DNA of 64,000 nucleotides from WTGA01 sp965231865 (GTDB lineage Bacteria; Pseudomonadota; Gammaproteobacteria; Arenicellales; Poriferihabitantaceae), in assembly GCA_965231865.1 (NCBI GenBank), contig CBDDOJ010000002.1, forward strand, positions 1,364,001 to 1,428,000, written 5' to 3'. This document shows, one piece after another, positions 27,178 to 36,571 of the stretch; the stretch's first letter is position 1; every line of letters begins with the position of its first letter. The notes under the pieces are model-generated. The model had not been told where the DNA came from. It did no database searches and was given only the letters and a program-made list of their open reading frames with translations. A program made the position numbers and the translations under genes.

Positions 27178-27930
27178 GTGGTTGACCCAATAACAGTGGG
27201 CGCGCTAGTGGGTGGAAGCTGGGTCACAAAGAAGCTTCTCGGACCGACACTTGATGCACTTGGCGATGACATACAAAAATGGATCTACGATAAGCGCACT
27301 GAGATCATCAGTCGGGCTGCTGACAAAGTAGACAATCTGGAAGACGGAAAATGCGCGAACTTGCGCGTGGCCCGTGACGTTCTATGGAACGGTTTGTTTT
27401 CGGAAAGTGAAGTCTGCACAGAGTACTACGCCGGTCTTCTGGCGGCTTCACGAAGCGCGGATGGGCTGGATGACGAGGCGGTTCCTTTCGTGGATGTGGT
27501 GAAGTCGCTTGCTTCAAGACAACTCAAGTTGCACTACAGCATTTACCGCTCTTTGGAGCGGATACTGGAGCAGGCACACGCAAACGGCGAAGCTTTCGAT
27601 GTTTCTAGGATTCACGGACGTATGGACGTGTTCTTCGTCGGATACGATCCACACAATTCAGATTTGGACTTGCAGGTGCTACAGCGCAATGGGCTGATTA
27701 CCGAATTCTCGACTGGCAGCAAGAGGATCACCCGCGAAGGGCGAGAGCAGTTGCTGCTGTTCTGTAAAACTCGACCGACTATGTTCGGCATATCTCTATA
27801 CGCCGCAGCGCACAATCAGTTAAAATGGCGGCGGGCGTTCGGTTTGCGGCACTTTGGTGAGTTTGACGACATCGAACCGCCGGAGATATTCGGACGAACG
27901 CTTGAGGAACTCCTCAACCGGACGCTGTAA
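27178..27930 (+). CDS. Abi-alpha/DUF4393-like protein
   Basis: 250 residues from a GTG with an aggagg ribosome-binding site directly upstream. The N-terminal segment (GALVGGSWVTKKLLGPTLDAL) followed by an amphipathic helical region resembles the start of Abi-alpha/DUF4393 proteins. The middle has a conserved-looking RVARDVLWNGLFSESEVC stretch, and the C-terminal third resembles a winged-helix-like fold (NGLITEF, GSKRITREGREQL). Proteins of this kind occur in defence islands. It probably shares a transcript with the HEPN gene upstream and converges on hsdR. Specific activity unknown. Confidence 0.5.
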   Translation: MVDPITVGALVGGSWVTKKLLGPTLDALGDDIQKWIYDKRTEIISRAADKVDNLEDGKCANLRVARDVLWNGLFSESEVCTEYYAGLLAASRSADGLDDEAVPFVDVVKSLASRQLKLHYSIYRSLERILEQAHANGEAFDVSRIHGRMDVFFVGYDPHNSDLDLQVLQRNGLITEFSTGSKRITREGREQLLLFCKTRPTMFGISLYAAAHNQLKWRRAFGLRHFGEFDDIEPPEIFGRTLEELLNRTL

Positions 27931-28153
27931 GGTGGCTTTCGACCACTCCGATGCCTCTTCGCGTCGTTCGTGCCGAAACATTTGAGTCACGTGTCGGTAA
28001 GAGGAAGGAGCACTGCTCGTTCCATTATCATGGCATTGATGTGCTGAGTCCGCTGGGCTACTCCTTGTTGCGGGAGATGCGATGGGATGGCGTTGTCGTT
28101 CAGTCTGCGTGGCAAAGCCGGTGGGTACAGAGTTGTATGCGCCCCGAGTAATC

Positions 28154-31100
28154 TCATCCGGCAGCCCATGTCGCCGATAACGCCTCAGCCTGCTGCAAAA
28201 CGGTTTGCACGGCGGCGTCCTGCAGATCCGGCGGGTAGCCGTATTTTCGGAGGATGCGCTTGACCAGAACCCGCATCCGGGCGCGCGCCGACTCACGGTG
28301 CTGCCAGTCTACGGAGACGCTGCTTTTCAGGCTGGTCAGCAATTCATGGGCGATGACGCGAAGGGGTTCGTTACCCATCACCTCGACCGCACTTTCATTC
28401 TGGGCGAGGGCGTCGTAGAAAGCGATTTCCTCTTGGCTGAGCCCTTCCTCTTCGCCGCGCTGGTGTGCGGCACGGAGTTCCCTGGCCAGTTCGATCAGTT
28501 CCAGCAGGACCTCCGCCGTGGTGATGGCGTTGCTGTGGTAGCGGGCAATCGCTTCCTCCAGCCGTTGGGAGAAGGCACGGGTCTCCACGACGTTGACCCG
28601 GCTTCGTGAGTGAAGTTCCCCATTGATGAGTTTGCGCAGCGCTTCCATTGCCAGGTTCCTCTTCTCCATTCCCTGAATCTCGGCGAGGAACTCGTCAGAA
28701 AGGATGGAGATATCCGGTGTGTTCAACCCGGCGGCCTCGAGAATATCGACGATCTCGGTCGAAACAACGGCGCGGCTGACGATCTGTTGCACCGCCAGAT
28801 CCCGCTCGGCGGAGGATTTGCCGGTACCGGGCGCACTCTTGGCGAGTGCCGCACGGACGGTCTGGAAGAAACCCACTTCGTCGCGGATAGCACGTGCTGC
28901 GTCGCTGGCAGCGGCGAGCGCGAACGCCTTGGAAAGCACCAGCACGGCATCGTTGAAACGACGATGGGCGCGTTTCTCGCCGTCCTCGGTGGTTTCTCGG
29001 GCTGACTCGCGTTGCTGCATGGCAAGGATCCACTCAATGGCGCCGGCGAGCGTCATCAGTCGTTCCTGTGCCGTTCCGGAAAGCCCCTTGCGGTAGTCGA
29101 AACCGTGGAACATGGCGACCACGATCTCGTACTTCTCCAACATCACCGCAACGGCCGTGGCCTCATCGATGCCAGTGTGTCTCTGGTCATTGCGGGAATA
29201 CTCGCCCAGAGCGGACTTCAGGTTCTGCGCGATGCCGATGTAGTCCACGATCAGCCCGGCCGGTTTGTCGCGGAACACGCGGTTGACACGGGCGATGGCC
29301 TGCATGAGCCCGTGCCCCCGCATGGGTTTGTCCACATACATCGTGTGCAGGCTCGGCGCATCGAACCCGGTCAGCCACATGTGGCACACGATGACCAGCT
29401 TGAGCGCGTCCTCCGGGTCCTTGATCCGCTTGGCGAGCAACTCCCGACGAGCCTTGCCGCCGAGGTGCCGTTGCCAAGGTTTCGGGTCCGATGCCGCGCC
29501 GGACATGACAATCTTGAGGACACCGCTTTCGTCGTCGTCGCTGTGCCAGTTCGGACGCAGTTGGATGACCTTGCCATAGAGCTCGACGCAGATCCGTCGG
29601 CTCATGCACACGATCATGGCCTTGCCGTCCAAACCGACAACGCGGCTCTCGAAATGCTCGACCAGGTCCCGGGCAACCAGACGCAGGCGTTTCTCCGTCC
29701 CGACGACAGCCTCGACATTCGCCCATTTTCTCTTGAGTCGCTCCTGTTCACCTTCGGCCGCATCTTCGGTCAGTTCTGCGATCTCCTCGTCGATCGTCGG
29801 CTTTTCGTCCTCGTCGAGTTCGATGCGGGCGAGACGGCTCTCGTAGTAGATCGGCACGGTCGCGCCGTCCTCGACGCCCCGGTTGATGTCATAGATGTCA
29901 ATGTAATTGCCGAAGACAGAAGGTGTATTCACGTCCTCCTTTTCAATCGGTGTGCCGGTAAAGCCGATGAAAGAAGCGTTCGGCAGGGCATCGCGCAGGT
30001 ACTTGGCAAAGCCGTAGGCGATTTCTCCGGTCTTCTGCGCCACCTTGGCGCGAAATCCGTACTGGCTGCGGTGTGCCTCATCGGCAATGACGACGACGTT
30101 GCGGCGGTCGGTGAGTACCGGGTATACGGTTTCCCCCGTTTCGGGTGCGAACTTCTGGATGGTCGTGAACACGACCCCGCCGGAAGGGCGGGTCAGCACT
30201 TTCTGCAGATCTTCGCGGCTGTCGGCTTGATGCGGCGTCTGGCGAAGCAGATCGCGGCACATTGAGAATGTGCCGAACAACTGGTCGTCGAGGTCGTTGC
30301 GGTCAGTGATGATGACCACGGTCGGATTCTGCATCGCCGGGTGGGCGATGATCTGTCCAGCGTAAAAGACCATCAGCAAACTCTTGCCGGAGCCCTGAGT
30401 GTGCCAGATGACGCCGATACGCTTGTCGCCCTTTTGCTGCGATGCTACCGAGGGAAGATCGTCTTGGGTGGGGTCCTCGTGGGCGGTTTGCGCCGACCTG
30501 GGCAATGCGCGCAAGGTGGACGCGACCGCGCGGCGGACGGCGTGGAACTGGTGATAGCCGGCCACGATCTTGACGATTCCCGAGCCCGTGTCCTCGAACA
30601 CGGTGAAGTCGCGGATCAGGGTCAGGAACCGGTTTTTCTCGAACACGCCTCCGATGATGGTCTGGATTTCAGGCAAACCCTTCGGAGCAATGGTGGCGCC
30701 GTCCACGGTGCGCCAGGGCATAAACCGTTCGAGATTGGCGGTCAGCGAGCCGAGCCGTGCCTGGAGTCCGTCCGAAGTCATGAGTGCTGCGTTGGTGCGG
30801 AACAGGGAAGGGGTCTCGTTCTTGTAGGTCTGGAGTTGATTGAATGCGCCTTCGAGGGTAGCGTTTTCATCGCCGGGGTTCTTCAGTTCGATCACGGCCA
30901 GAGGCAGGCCGTTGACGAACAGCACCACATCAGGGCGGCGGTTGTTCTGTCCCTCAATCACCGTAAACTGGTTCACCGCGAGCCAGTCGTTGGAATCGGC
31001 GTCGGTAAAGTCGATCAGCCGGCCCGTGTCACCGCCGATGCCGCCGTCCTCCCGGGTAACCTCGACGGGTACTCCCTCAATCAGGTAGCGGTGCAGGCGA

Positions 31101-31360
31101 CGGTTTTCCTCGATGAGGGAGGGGGTTTCTGCCTGCCGTACCTTGCGTAGCACCTCCTCAAGCGTCTCGGCGGGTAGGTGTGGGTTGAGGCGGGAAAGTG
31201 CCTCGTGGAGCCGACCGGTCAGCAGCACTTCACCGTAACTACCGCGTTCCGATGCCAAACCTTCCGGGCCGATGTCTGGCCCATGCGCCACGGCATAGCC
31301 CAGTTCGGCGAGCCATTCGAGTGCCGCGTCTTCCACCTCGTTTTCGTCGATTTTGGCCAT
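28154..31360 (-). CDS. hsdR: Type I restriction endonuclease subunit HsdR
   Basis: 1068 residues from ATG 31360, which overlaps the PIN gene stop as TGATG; the 84-codon open extension upstream is not coding for this protein. The N-terminal PD-(D/E)xK nuclease has Asp144, Glu158 and Lys160 (RPDVVLFVNGLPLAVIELK). The SF2 translocase has Walker A (HTQGSGKS, about 320-327), the IADEAHRSQYG box and FTGTPIEKED. Motif VI-like residues are QAIARVNRVF. The C-terminal helical region is the HsdM contact domain. All motifs are intact. It cleaves unmodified DNA after ATP-driven translocation as part of R2M2S. It is last in a five-gene operon. Confidence 0.95.
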   Translation of the reverse strand: MAKIDENEVEDAALEWLAELGYAVAHGPDIGPEGLASERGSYGEVLLTGRLHEALSRLNPHLPAETLEEVLRKVRQAETPSLIEENRRLHRYLIEGVPVEVTREDGGIGGDTGRLIDFTDADSNDWLAVNQFTVIEGQNNRRPDVVLFVNGLPLAVIELKNPGDENATLEGAFNQLQTYKNETPSLFRTNAALMTSDGLQARLGSLTANLERFMPWRTVDGATIAPKGLPEIQTIIGGVFEKNRFLTLIRDFTVFEDTGSGIVKIVAGYHQFHAVRRAVASTLRALPRSAQTAHEDPTQDDLPSVASQQKGDKRIGVIWHTQGSGKSLLMVFYAGQIIAHPAMQNPTVVIITDRNDLDDQLFGTFSMCRDLLRQTPHQADSREDLQKVLTRPSGGVVFTTIQKFAPETGETVYPVLTDRRNVVVIADEAHRSQYGFRAKVAQKTGEIAYGFAKYLRDALPNASFIGFTGTPIEKEDVNTPSVFGNYIDIYDINRGVEDGATVPIYYESRLARIELDEDEKPTIDEEIAELTEDAAEGEQERLKRKWANVEAVVGTEKRLRLVARDLVEHFESRVVGLDGKAMIVCMSRRICVELYGKVIQLRPNWHSDDDESGVLKIVMSGAASDPKPWQRHLGGKARRELLAKRIKDPEDALKLVIVCHMWLTGFDAPSLHTMYVDKPMRGHGLMQAIARVNRVFRDKPAGLIVDYIGIAQNLKSALGEYSRNDQRHTGIDEATAVAVMLEKYEIVVAMFHGFDYRKGLSGTAQERLMTLAGAIEWILAMQQRESARETTEDGEKRAHRRFNDAVLVLSKAFALAAASDAARAIRDEVGFFQTVRAALAKSAPGTGKSSAERDLAVQQIVSRAVVSTEIVDILEAAGLNTPDISILSDEFLAEIQGMEKRNLAMEALRKLINGELHSRSRVNVVETRAFSQRLEEAIARYHSNAITTAEVLLELIELARELRAAHQRGEEEGLSQEEIAFYDALAQNESAVEVMGNEPLRVIAHELLTSLKSSVSVDWQHRESARARMRVLVKRILRKYGYPPDLQDAAVQTVLQQAEALSATWAAG

Positions 31361-31866
31361 CAGGCCGCAACCCTGCCTGGTCCCAGGACGAATCTTGCGC
31401 GCTCGCGACGTAGCATTTCGAAGGGGTTCATACAGCGCAGGCCGAGGCCGATGCAGGCGTTCGGAATCTTGATCTTGCCGGCAGTTTTGGCGGGGACTTC
31501 GTGTGTGACGATGATGCATTTGTGAGCCAGTGCGTGTGCGACAAGCCAGTAGTCGGCGACCTGCAGGAAGGTCGTAACGGCCGATGACTGGTATCCATGG
31601 CCGTGTGCCCAATAGTTCACGGCGTCAAGCGCCGGCAAAACCGCGTTATCCGGGGGCAAAAAGAACTCGGTACCTCGCGCAGCGGCCCACTCCGAAAGTT
31701 CGTCGTCCCCGGCCTGAAGTTCGTCCGCAACCTTATCAATGCTCGCGACCTTGCCAGCGCTGTTTTGCTCGATTAGCCAATCCCAGAAGGCGGGGCAGAA
31801 GTCGAAACCGTAGTGCAGGTTTTTGGCCTGGATGAATACGTTGGAATCGAGGAGATAGGACGTCAT
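31360..31866 (-). CDS. PIN-domain protein, DUF4411 type
   Basis: 168 residues. PIN-like acidic residues are Asp7 (LLDSNVFIQAK), Glu49 (KVADEL) and Asp105 (QVADYWLVA), and a late ITHEVPA-type strand completes the fold. DUF4411 proteins are VapC-like predicted ribonucleases. The start overlaps the preceding ImmA/IrrE gene by 4 bp and its stop overlaps hsdR, so it is translated as part of the restriction operon. This pair probably acts as a toxin-antitoxin or alarm module within the system, which is inference. Confidence 0.85.
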   Translation of the reverse strand: MTSYLLDSNVFIQAKNLHYGFDFCPAFWDWLIEQNSAGKVASIDKVADELQAGDDELSEWAAARGTEFFLPPDNAVLPALDAVNYWAHGHGYQSSAVTTFLQVADYWLVAHALAHKCIIVTHEVPAKTAGKIKIPNACIGLGLRCMNPFEMLRRERARFVLGPGRVAA

Positions 31867-33017
31867 CCCATTACCCCGGCTTCCCGCCCGAGATTGTTGA
31901 AGGTCTTGGTCTTCTTGATCCCCAACATTCGGAATGCGTCTCGATAGAGGGTCTGGCCTTCGAGTGTACTCACGACCAGCGCACGGGTGAACCGATGCCC
32001 GACCCGCGCAACGGTTGTACGATAGAAGTCACCGCCGCCACTGCCCGCTTGGACGAGCTTCCGCAGGCGTTCATTCTCTTGCGACCAGGCGGTGTCAAAG
32101 CGCTCGCGAGTTAGCCAACCTGCATCGAGCAGGCGGCGCAGGATGACGAGCGTGCTGACCTTGAAGGTACGCGCCAGCCGGGACAGTGCATCCGGGAGTG
32201 GCTCGTTCCGTCGCAGATCGGATTGCAGGACATGCAGTGGTACGAGAAGTTCCGCCGCAACGGCATTGCACCACACCTCTTCGCGGCAGAATTCGGTGTT
32301 GGGCGCGGCTCCAAGATTCGATAAAGCGGAAGCGCCAAGCCAGATATGCGCCAGTTCATGTGCGAGCGTGAACATCTGCGCAGCCTTCGTATCCTTGCCG
32401 TTGACGAAGATCAGCGGTGCGAGCGGATCGCACAGTGCGAAGCCGCGAAACTCGGCGGGATCAAGGGGACGACTGGTATTGCTCATCACAATACCACTCA
32501 CCATAACGAGAATGCCGGCCTCGTCGGCCTGGCGGATGAACAGTCGTAGCGCATCGGCCCAGGTCGAGCACTTCCGGCGAACGTCCAGATCGAAGCCCAG
32601 GGTCTCCCGCATCTGAGCCGCGACTGTTTCAGGGGATGCATCGACCGAGGTGCTGCCGACGAAACCGAGACTAGGTTCGTTGGTGATACGAGCGAAATCC
32701 CGATACCAGCTCTGCCGCTCCTGGCAGGCATAAATCGTGTCCAGCAGGTTTGGGCTGGGGCGAATGACCGCATGTCCGGAAAAAGTCCGGAAGTCCGGAA
32801 TCGGGACGGCTTCCTCTGGAGGCTCAGTGAGGAACAGGAAGCCGACTGGCACATGGACGGCGCGGGCGAATGCCTCCACCTGTTTCAGGGTGGGCTGGAT
32901 TTTCCCATCCTCCCATTCTGGCAGTTTCTTGAATTTCGCTGTCAAATTTTCCTGTGATATCCCGGCGCGCTCGCGCGCCCAACGCAGAATCTCGGGATTG
33001 ACAGGAGCGCGGATCAT
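31863..33017 (-). CDS. XRE HTH regulator with ImmA/IrrE metallopeptidase domain
   Basis: 384 residues. The N terminus (about residues 6-60) is an XRE-type helix-turn-helix (ARERAGISQENL through TLKQVEAFARAVHVP). The C-terminal part contains an ImmA/IrrE zinc metallopeptidase with the HELAH motif (His220, Glu221, His224). Such proteins pair with DUF4411 PIN genes and may degrade a repressor or neutralise the PIN partner. It overlaps hsdS upstream and the PIN gene downstream by 4 bp each. It may regulate the operon in response to phage or DNA damage, which is inference. Confidence 0.88.
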   Translation of the reverse strand: MIRAPVNPEILRWARERAGISQENLTAKFKKLPEWEDGKIQPTLKQVEAFARAVHVPVGFLFLTEPPEEAVPIPDFRTFSGHAVIRPSPNLLDTIYACQERQSWYRDFARITNEPSLGFVGSTSVDASPETVAAQMRETLGFDLDVRRKCSTWADALRLFIRQADEAGILVMVSGIVMSNTSRPLDPAEFRGFALCDPLAPLIFVNGKDTKAAQMFTLAHELAHIWLGASALSNLGAAPNTEFCREEVWCNAVAAELLVPLHVLQSDLRRNEPLPDALSRLARTFKVSTLVILRRLLDAGWLTRERFDTAWSQENERLRKLVQAGSGGGDFYRTTVARVGHRFTRALVVSTLEGQTLYRDAFRMLGIKKTKTFNNLGREAGVMG

Positions 33018-34327
33018 GCTACGGCCTCGACGACCTTTTCGGCATCCCGAAGGCGGATTTCGCCGGACATGAGTTTCGGTAGGAGAAAGTCTCGGGTCTT
33101 GGCGAGGGTGACGTTCTCCTTTGTGTTCGCGACGATACGGACGTAAAGCGGCCGAATGAGTTGATCATAGGCTGCGAGGGTTTCCTCCGACGGAACTATA
33201 ACTGGAACGGATCGGAAGGCCCTTTTGCTGATCTCGGCAAAGGTCGATCCTCCAGAGATACCCTTGATGTAGTCAAGGTTCTCATGGCACCAGAATAGAA
33301 CAAACGTGTTTGGAAGTTGCTTCTGGCAAACCATGGCGATGAAGCCTTGGTTGATAGCAGTTGGCACTTCGGTGATCGCAAGGTATCCAATCGGGGCGCG
33401 CGAAGACAAAAGGACGGTACCGAGCGGCAAGAGTCCAGAGCTAATTTTGTTCACTCCGGCGTCAGTGACCTTCCTGGCCGTATGAAGCAGTACTGGAGAC
33501 GTCAGATTGGAGAGGTCCTTCGGGGTAGTCCAGTGGTGCTCGCCACCTTCCCAGTAAGAGGGTTCTTTCGTGCTTGGAGTCCCACCACCGACAGCTTGGA
33601 CCTCCTTACCAATTTCGGAGAACGACCACCCAACCGGCTTGCCCTCGCCATCCAGCGTATCGGGGAACAACTCCCAGAGTTCCGGGGCCAAGTATGGCGC
33701 ACGGCCTTCCATCTTGGCCCGGGTGGGCCCGAAATCGACGAACCAGTCCTTGAAGATTGCTTGGGCCATCTCCTCCAAGGTCTTGTTCATTCGGCGGTTT
33801 AGTTCGATCTTGTCGTCGAGCGTTCCAAGGATGTGCGCGATGGCGCGTTGTTCGGGTAGTGGAGGAATGTGGACGCGGTGGTTCTTGAGGATCTCGGTCT
33901 TGAGGTTAGTAAACACCGAGCCCGTTCCTTGTCGAACGACTCGTGGTCTCTCAGAGACGAGAAGGTAGTAGCAGAACAAGCGATCAATATTGCGGAGATT
34001 CCGGAGCAACAGCCATCCATCATGTATGCATGCATTGATCCCGACGAACTTCGGAATGCCGGGAGTTGCACTGTTACTGAGAATCAAATCTCCAGGAAAA
34101 ACAGAGACGCTTTTGGTTCTGCCATCTGGCCGAATCTGCTCTCGAGTGTGGGAGATCGTACGAGATTTGGTGCTGGAAGCGTCCGATATCTTTATCCAAG
34201 GAATACCTTGAGAAGAAATCCAATCGTGAATAGGTCGTGGCGACGCACCTCGCGTTATGTCACACAGTTCCGAGAACATGTGCTCGCGCCAGCGGCGTGT
34301 GCACACAGTGTCGTCGGTGCTACTCAT
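33014..34327 (-). CDS. hsdS: Type I restriction specificity subunit HsdS
   Basis: 437 residues with two target-recognition domains separated by helical spacers. The first half ends in PLPEQRAIAHILGTLDDKIELNR, the classic first conserved region. The second half ends near residues 415-425 in TRDFLLPKLMSGEIRL, the second conserved region. HsdS sets the bipartite DNA target. Both halves are full length, so the subunit is likely functional. It overlaps hsdM and the ImmA/IrrE gene by 4 bp each. The recognition sequence cannot be read from the protein. Confidence 0.94.
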   Translation of the reverse strand: MSSTDDTVCTRRWREHMFSELCDITRGASPRPIHDWISSQGIPWIKISDASSTKSRTISHTREQIRPDGRTKSVSVFPGDLILSNSATPGIPKFVGINACIHDGWLLLRNLRNIDRLFCYYLLVSERPRVVRQGTGSVFTNLKTEILKNHRVHIPPLPEQRAIAHILGTLDDKIELNRRMNKTLEEMAQAIFKDWFVDFGPTRAKMEGRAPYLAPELWELFPDTLDGEGKPVGWSFSEIGKEVQAVGGGTPSTKEPSYWEGGEHHWTTPKDLSNLTSPVLLHTARKVTDAGVNKISSGLLPLGTVLLSSRAPIGYLAITEVPTAINQGFIAMVCQKQLPNTFVLFWCHENLDYIKGISGGSTFAEISKRAFRSVPVIVPSEETLAAYDQLIRPLYVRIVANTKENVTLAKTRDFLLPKLMSGEIRLRDAEKVVEAVA

Positions 34328-35877
34328 GCCTTGTCGTTCCAGAATCCCAGCTTTTCGAGATTTCCCGAGATTGCGATGTCTAGCTCCGCACTCTCGGTCT
34401 GCTGTTCGCGCAATTGGACAACGAGCCGTTTCATCTTTTCCTCGAACGGTTCGCCATCGTCCTCCTGCGGTGGGGCGCCAACGTAGCGGCCAGGGGTGAG
34501 TACATCCCCATGTTTGTGTACCTCTTCCATCGGTGTACTCCGACAGAAGCCGGGAACATCAGCGTAGCTGTGGTCATCCTCTCCCGAGCGCCAGTCGTGA
34601 TAGGTATCGGCGATGCGCGCGATGTCTTTGTCCGTCAGCTCTCGACGTGTGCGGTCCACCATGTGCCCGAGCGTGCGGGCATCGATAAAGAGGATTTCGT
34701 CCCGCCGGTTGCGGAACTGTCCATTGTCCCGGTTACGTGCCAGGAACCACAGGCAGGCGGGGATCTGCGTTGAGTAGAAGAGTTGCCCTGGCAACGCGAT
34801 CATGCAATCCACTACATCGGCCTTGATCAGGGCGCGACGGATGTCGCCTTCTCCAGATGTGGCTGTGGACATGGAGCCGTTGGCGAGCACCACACCTGCC
34901 GTGCCGTTCGGGGCGAGGTGGTGATGGATGTGCTGGAGCCATGCGTAGTTGGCGTTGCCCTTTGGTGGAACGCCGAACGTCCAGCGGACATCCTCCTTTA
35001 GTTGGTCGCCGCCCCAATCGGAAACGTTGAATGGCGGATTGGCGAGGATAAAGTCGGCCTTGAGATCCGGCAGTTCGTTCTTGTGAAAACTGCCCTCGTT
35101 GTTCCACCGGATGTCGGCATCGATGCCACGCACCGCAAGGTTCATCTTGGCGAGCCGCCAAGTCGTGTAGTTGCTCTCTTGGCCGTAGATCGCGATGTCA
35201 CCGATGCGCCCGCCATGTTCCTCGACGAATCGTTCGGATTGTACGAACATGCCGCCGGAACCGCAGCACGGGTCGTAAACGCGGCCCTTGTAGGGCTCCA
35301 GCATTGCCACCAGCAGTCGGACGACGGAACGCGGTGTGTAAAACTCTCCCCCCCGTTTTCCCTCGGCTCCGGCGAAACCGCCCAGGAAGTACTCGTAAAC
35401 CCGCCCAAGAATGTCGCGGGAGCGATCCGCCTTCTCGGCCATGCCGATTCCGCTCACGAGGTCGATCAGTTCGCCCAGCATCACTTTGTTGAGTGCCGGG
35501 CGGGCATAGTCCTTGGGCAGGACACCCTTGAGCGAAGAGTTTCGAGCCTCAATCGCCAGCATCGCGTCGTCAATGTCTTTGCCGATGGTCGGCTGCTTGG
35601 CTCTGGCCTGAAGATGCGACCAGCGGGCTACCTTGGGGACCCAGAATACATTCTCGGCAAGATACTCATCAGGGTCCTCTGAATCGGCTAGTTTTTGTGC
35701 GAGCAGGTTTGCCCGCCTGGTCTCGAAGGCGTCCGAGATGTACTTGAGGAAGATCAGCCCGAGTGCGATGTGTTTGTAATCGGATGGTTCCATGTTGCCG
35801 CGCAGCTTGTCTGCCGCGGCCCAGAGTTGTGCTTCCAATCCCGGGCTGGAACCCGTATTGTTGGTCTGCTTCGCCAT
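34324..35877 (-). CDS. hsdM: Type I restriction methyltransferase subunit HsdM
   Basis: 517 residues. The N-terminal HsdM_N helical domain (LEAQLWAAADKLRGNMEPSDYKH) precedes an N6-adenine methyltransferase with the SAM-binding DPCCGSGGM (202-210) and catalytic NPPF (280-283) motifs. It methylates both strands of the HsdS target and is required for restriction. It is the first gene of the operon hsdM-hsdS-ImmA/IrrE-PIN-hsdR, all joined by 1-4 bp overlaps. The promoter must lie just beyond 35877. Confidence 0.96.
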   Translation of the reverse strand: MAKQTNNTGSSPGLEAQLWAAADKLRGNMEPSDYKHIALGLIFLKYISDAFETRRANLLAQKLADSEDPDEYLAENVFWVPKVARWSHLQARAKQPTIGKDIDDAMLAIEARNSSLKGVLPKDYARPALNKVMLGELIDLVSGIGMAEKADRSRDILGRVYEYFLGGFAGAEGKRGGEFYTPRSVVRLLVAMLEPYKGRVYDPCCGSGGMFVQSERFVEEHGGRIGDIAIYGQESNYTTWRLAKMNLAVRGIDADIRWNNEGSFHKNELPDLKADFILANPPFNVSDWGGDQLKEDVRWTFGVPPKGNANYAWLQHIHHHLAPNGTAGVVLANGSMSTATSGEGDIRRALIKADVVDCMIALPGQLFYSTQIPACLWFLARNRDNGQFRNRRDEILFIDARTLGHMVDRTRRELTDKDIARIADTYHDWRSGEDDHSYADVPGFCRSTPMEEVHKHGDVLTPGRYVGAPPQEDDGEPFEEKMKRLVVQLREQQTESAELDIAISGNLEKLGFWNDKA

Positions 35878-36545
35878 AGAGTGCTAACTCGCTTGTGAAG
35901 AATGGTGTTGTCCGTGCCCGAAATGACGGCGGCCGCGTTCTGGATTGATTCCACTGTCGAAAGAAGATCGCATCGTTGGCTCGAAACACTCCGTCGGGCG
36001 TGCGGTCTTTCCAGCTTCCGCTCCACATGTTCTCGTTTCCTCGCCCTCGTGGCGCTCCACCCAGACCGTGGTGAACACGGCGGTCGATAGGGTAGTGGTC
36101 TTGGACATCTCGTGCTCTGTGGCCCTGCTGATCTACAGCTTGGAGAATAGCACTGTTTCAGGCCAATTGCTGGAAAACCGCTCCGTATTGGCGGCACGGG
36201 GGGACGGCATCAAGCGAACTGTTGGTGCCGATGGAAGCACTTGAGGCAAAGAGGGCAATTACTGATCCGATCACCGTGCAGGACCGGAGGCACCACTACA
36301 CCAACATCTATGGTCCGCTCCTGTTTGCGGGTCTCCCGGGTATTGTTCCCCTGACAGAACCAGTGAAGACGCAGGGAAAACCGCCCAAGAAATCACTCAG
36401 GAAAAATTCTTGTTTTGTTATGCGGGCACCTTGAACTCACTCGAAAACCAGGGCACCCCGTATTGAGATTGTTCCGGATAGGGTGATGCGAGAGAGGAGA
36501 GAAAAAGGATGCTCTGAGACCAGCTTCAGATGATCGGGACGAATA
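35878..36545. other. Relic sequence upstream of the restriction operon
   Basis: No intact gene. The region should hold the hsdM promoter (minus strand). From about 36079 it is a diverged direct repeat of the segment at 37225-37663. From 36437 to 36571 (minus strand) lies a truncated nucleotidyltransferase gene start. Open frames here have no recognisable protein. Confidence 0.5.
36079..36487 (+). repeat. Diverged ~0.4-kb direct repeat, copy 1
   Basis: It aligns over about 400 bp with 37225-37663, at an identity I estimate by eye at roughly 75 percent with small gaps. Shared blocks include tggagaatagcactgtttca, gaggcaaagagggcaa, cgggtattgttcccctgaca and actcgaaaaccagggc. The copies lie on either side of a HEPN gene and are in the same orientation. 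Translation of copy 2 gives a 123-residue open frame with MENSTVSGQ, while copy 1 has stops, so the repeat may derive from a duplicated gene. I do not recognise the protein. Confidence 0.65.
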
Positions 36546-36571
36546 TCAACAGGGTTGATCAATGGTTTCAT
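36437..36571 (-). pseudogene. Truncated MNT nucleotidyltransferase (HEPN/MNT antitoxin) gene
   Basis: A 44-codon reading frame starts at ATG 36571 inside the end of the HEPN gene and begins MKPLINPVDIRPDHLKLV. The DIRPDHLKLV part matches the first helix of MNT-type minimal nucleotidyltransferases (HI0073 family). The GSxxxG and DxD catalytic motifs never appear: after about 25 codons the sequence runs into repeat copy 1 and stops at 36437. The downstream partner of the HEPN gene was therefore cut by insertion or recombination at the repeat. Confidence 0.55.

Noticed and set aside
29012..30265. Long plus-strand open frame opposite hsdR
   Set aside because: Antisense shadow of intact hsdR motifs; no independent similarity.
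31361..31612. 84-codon upstream extension of hsdR
   Set aside because: It overlaps the PIN gene in another frame, has no HsdR similarity, and the ATG at 31360 sits in a TGATG coupling with the PIN stop.
35945..36434. Two plus-strand open frames in repeat copy 1
   Set aside because: They are fragments relative to repeat copy 2, with no recognised domain and intervening stops; treated as repeat or relic sequence.
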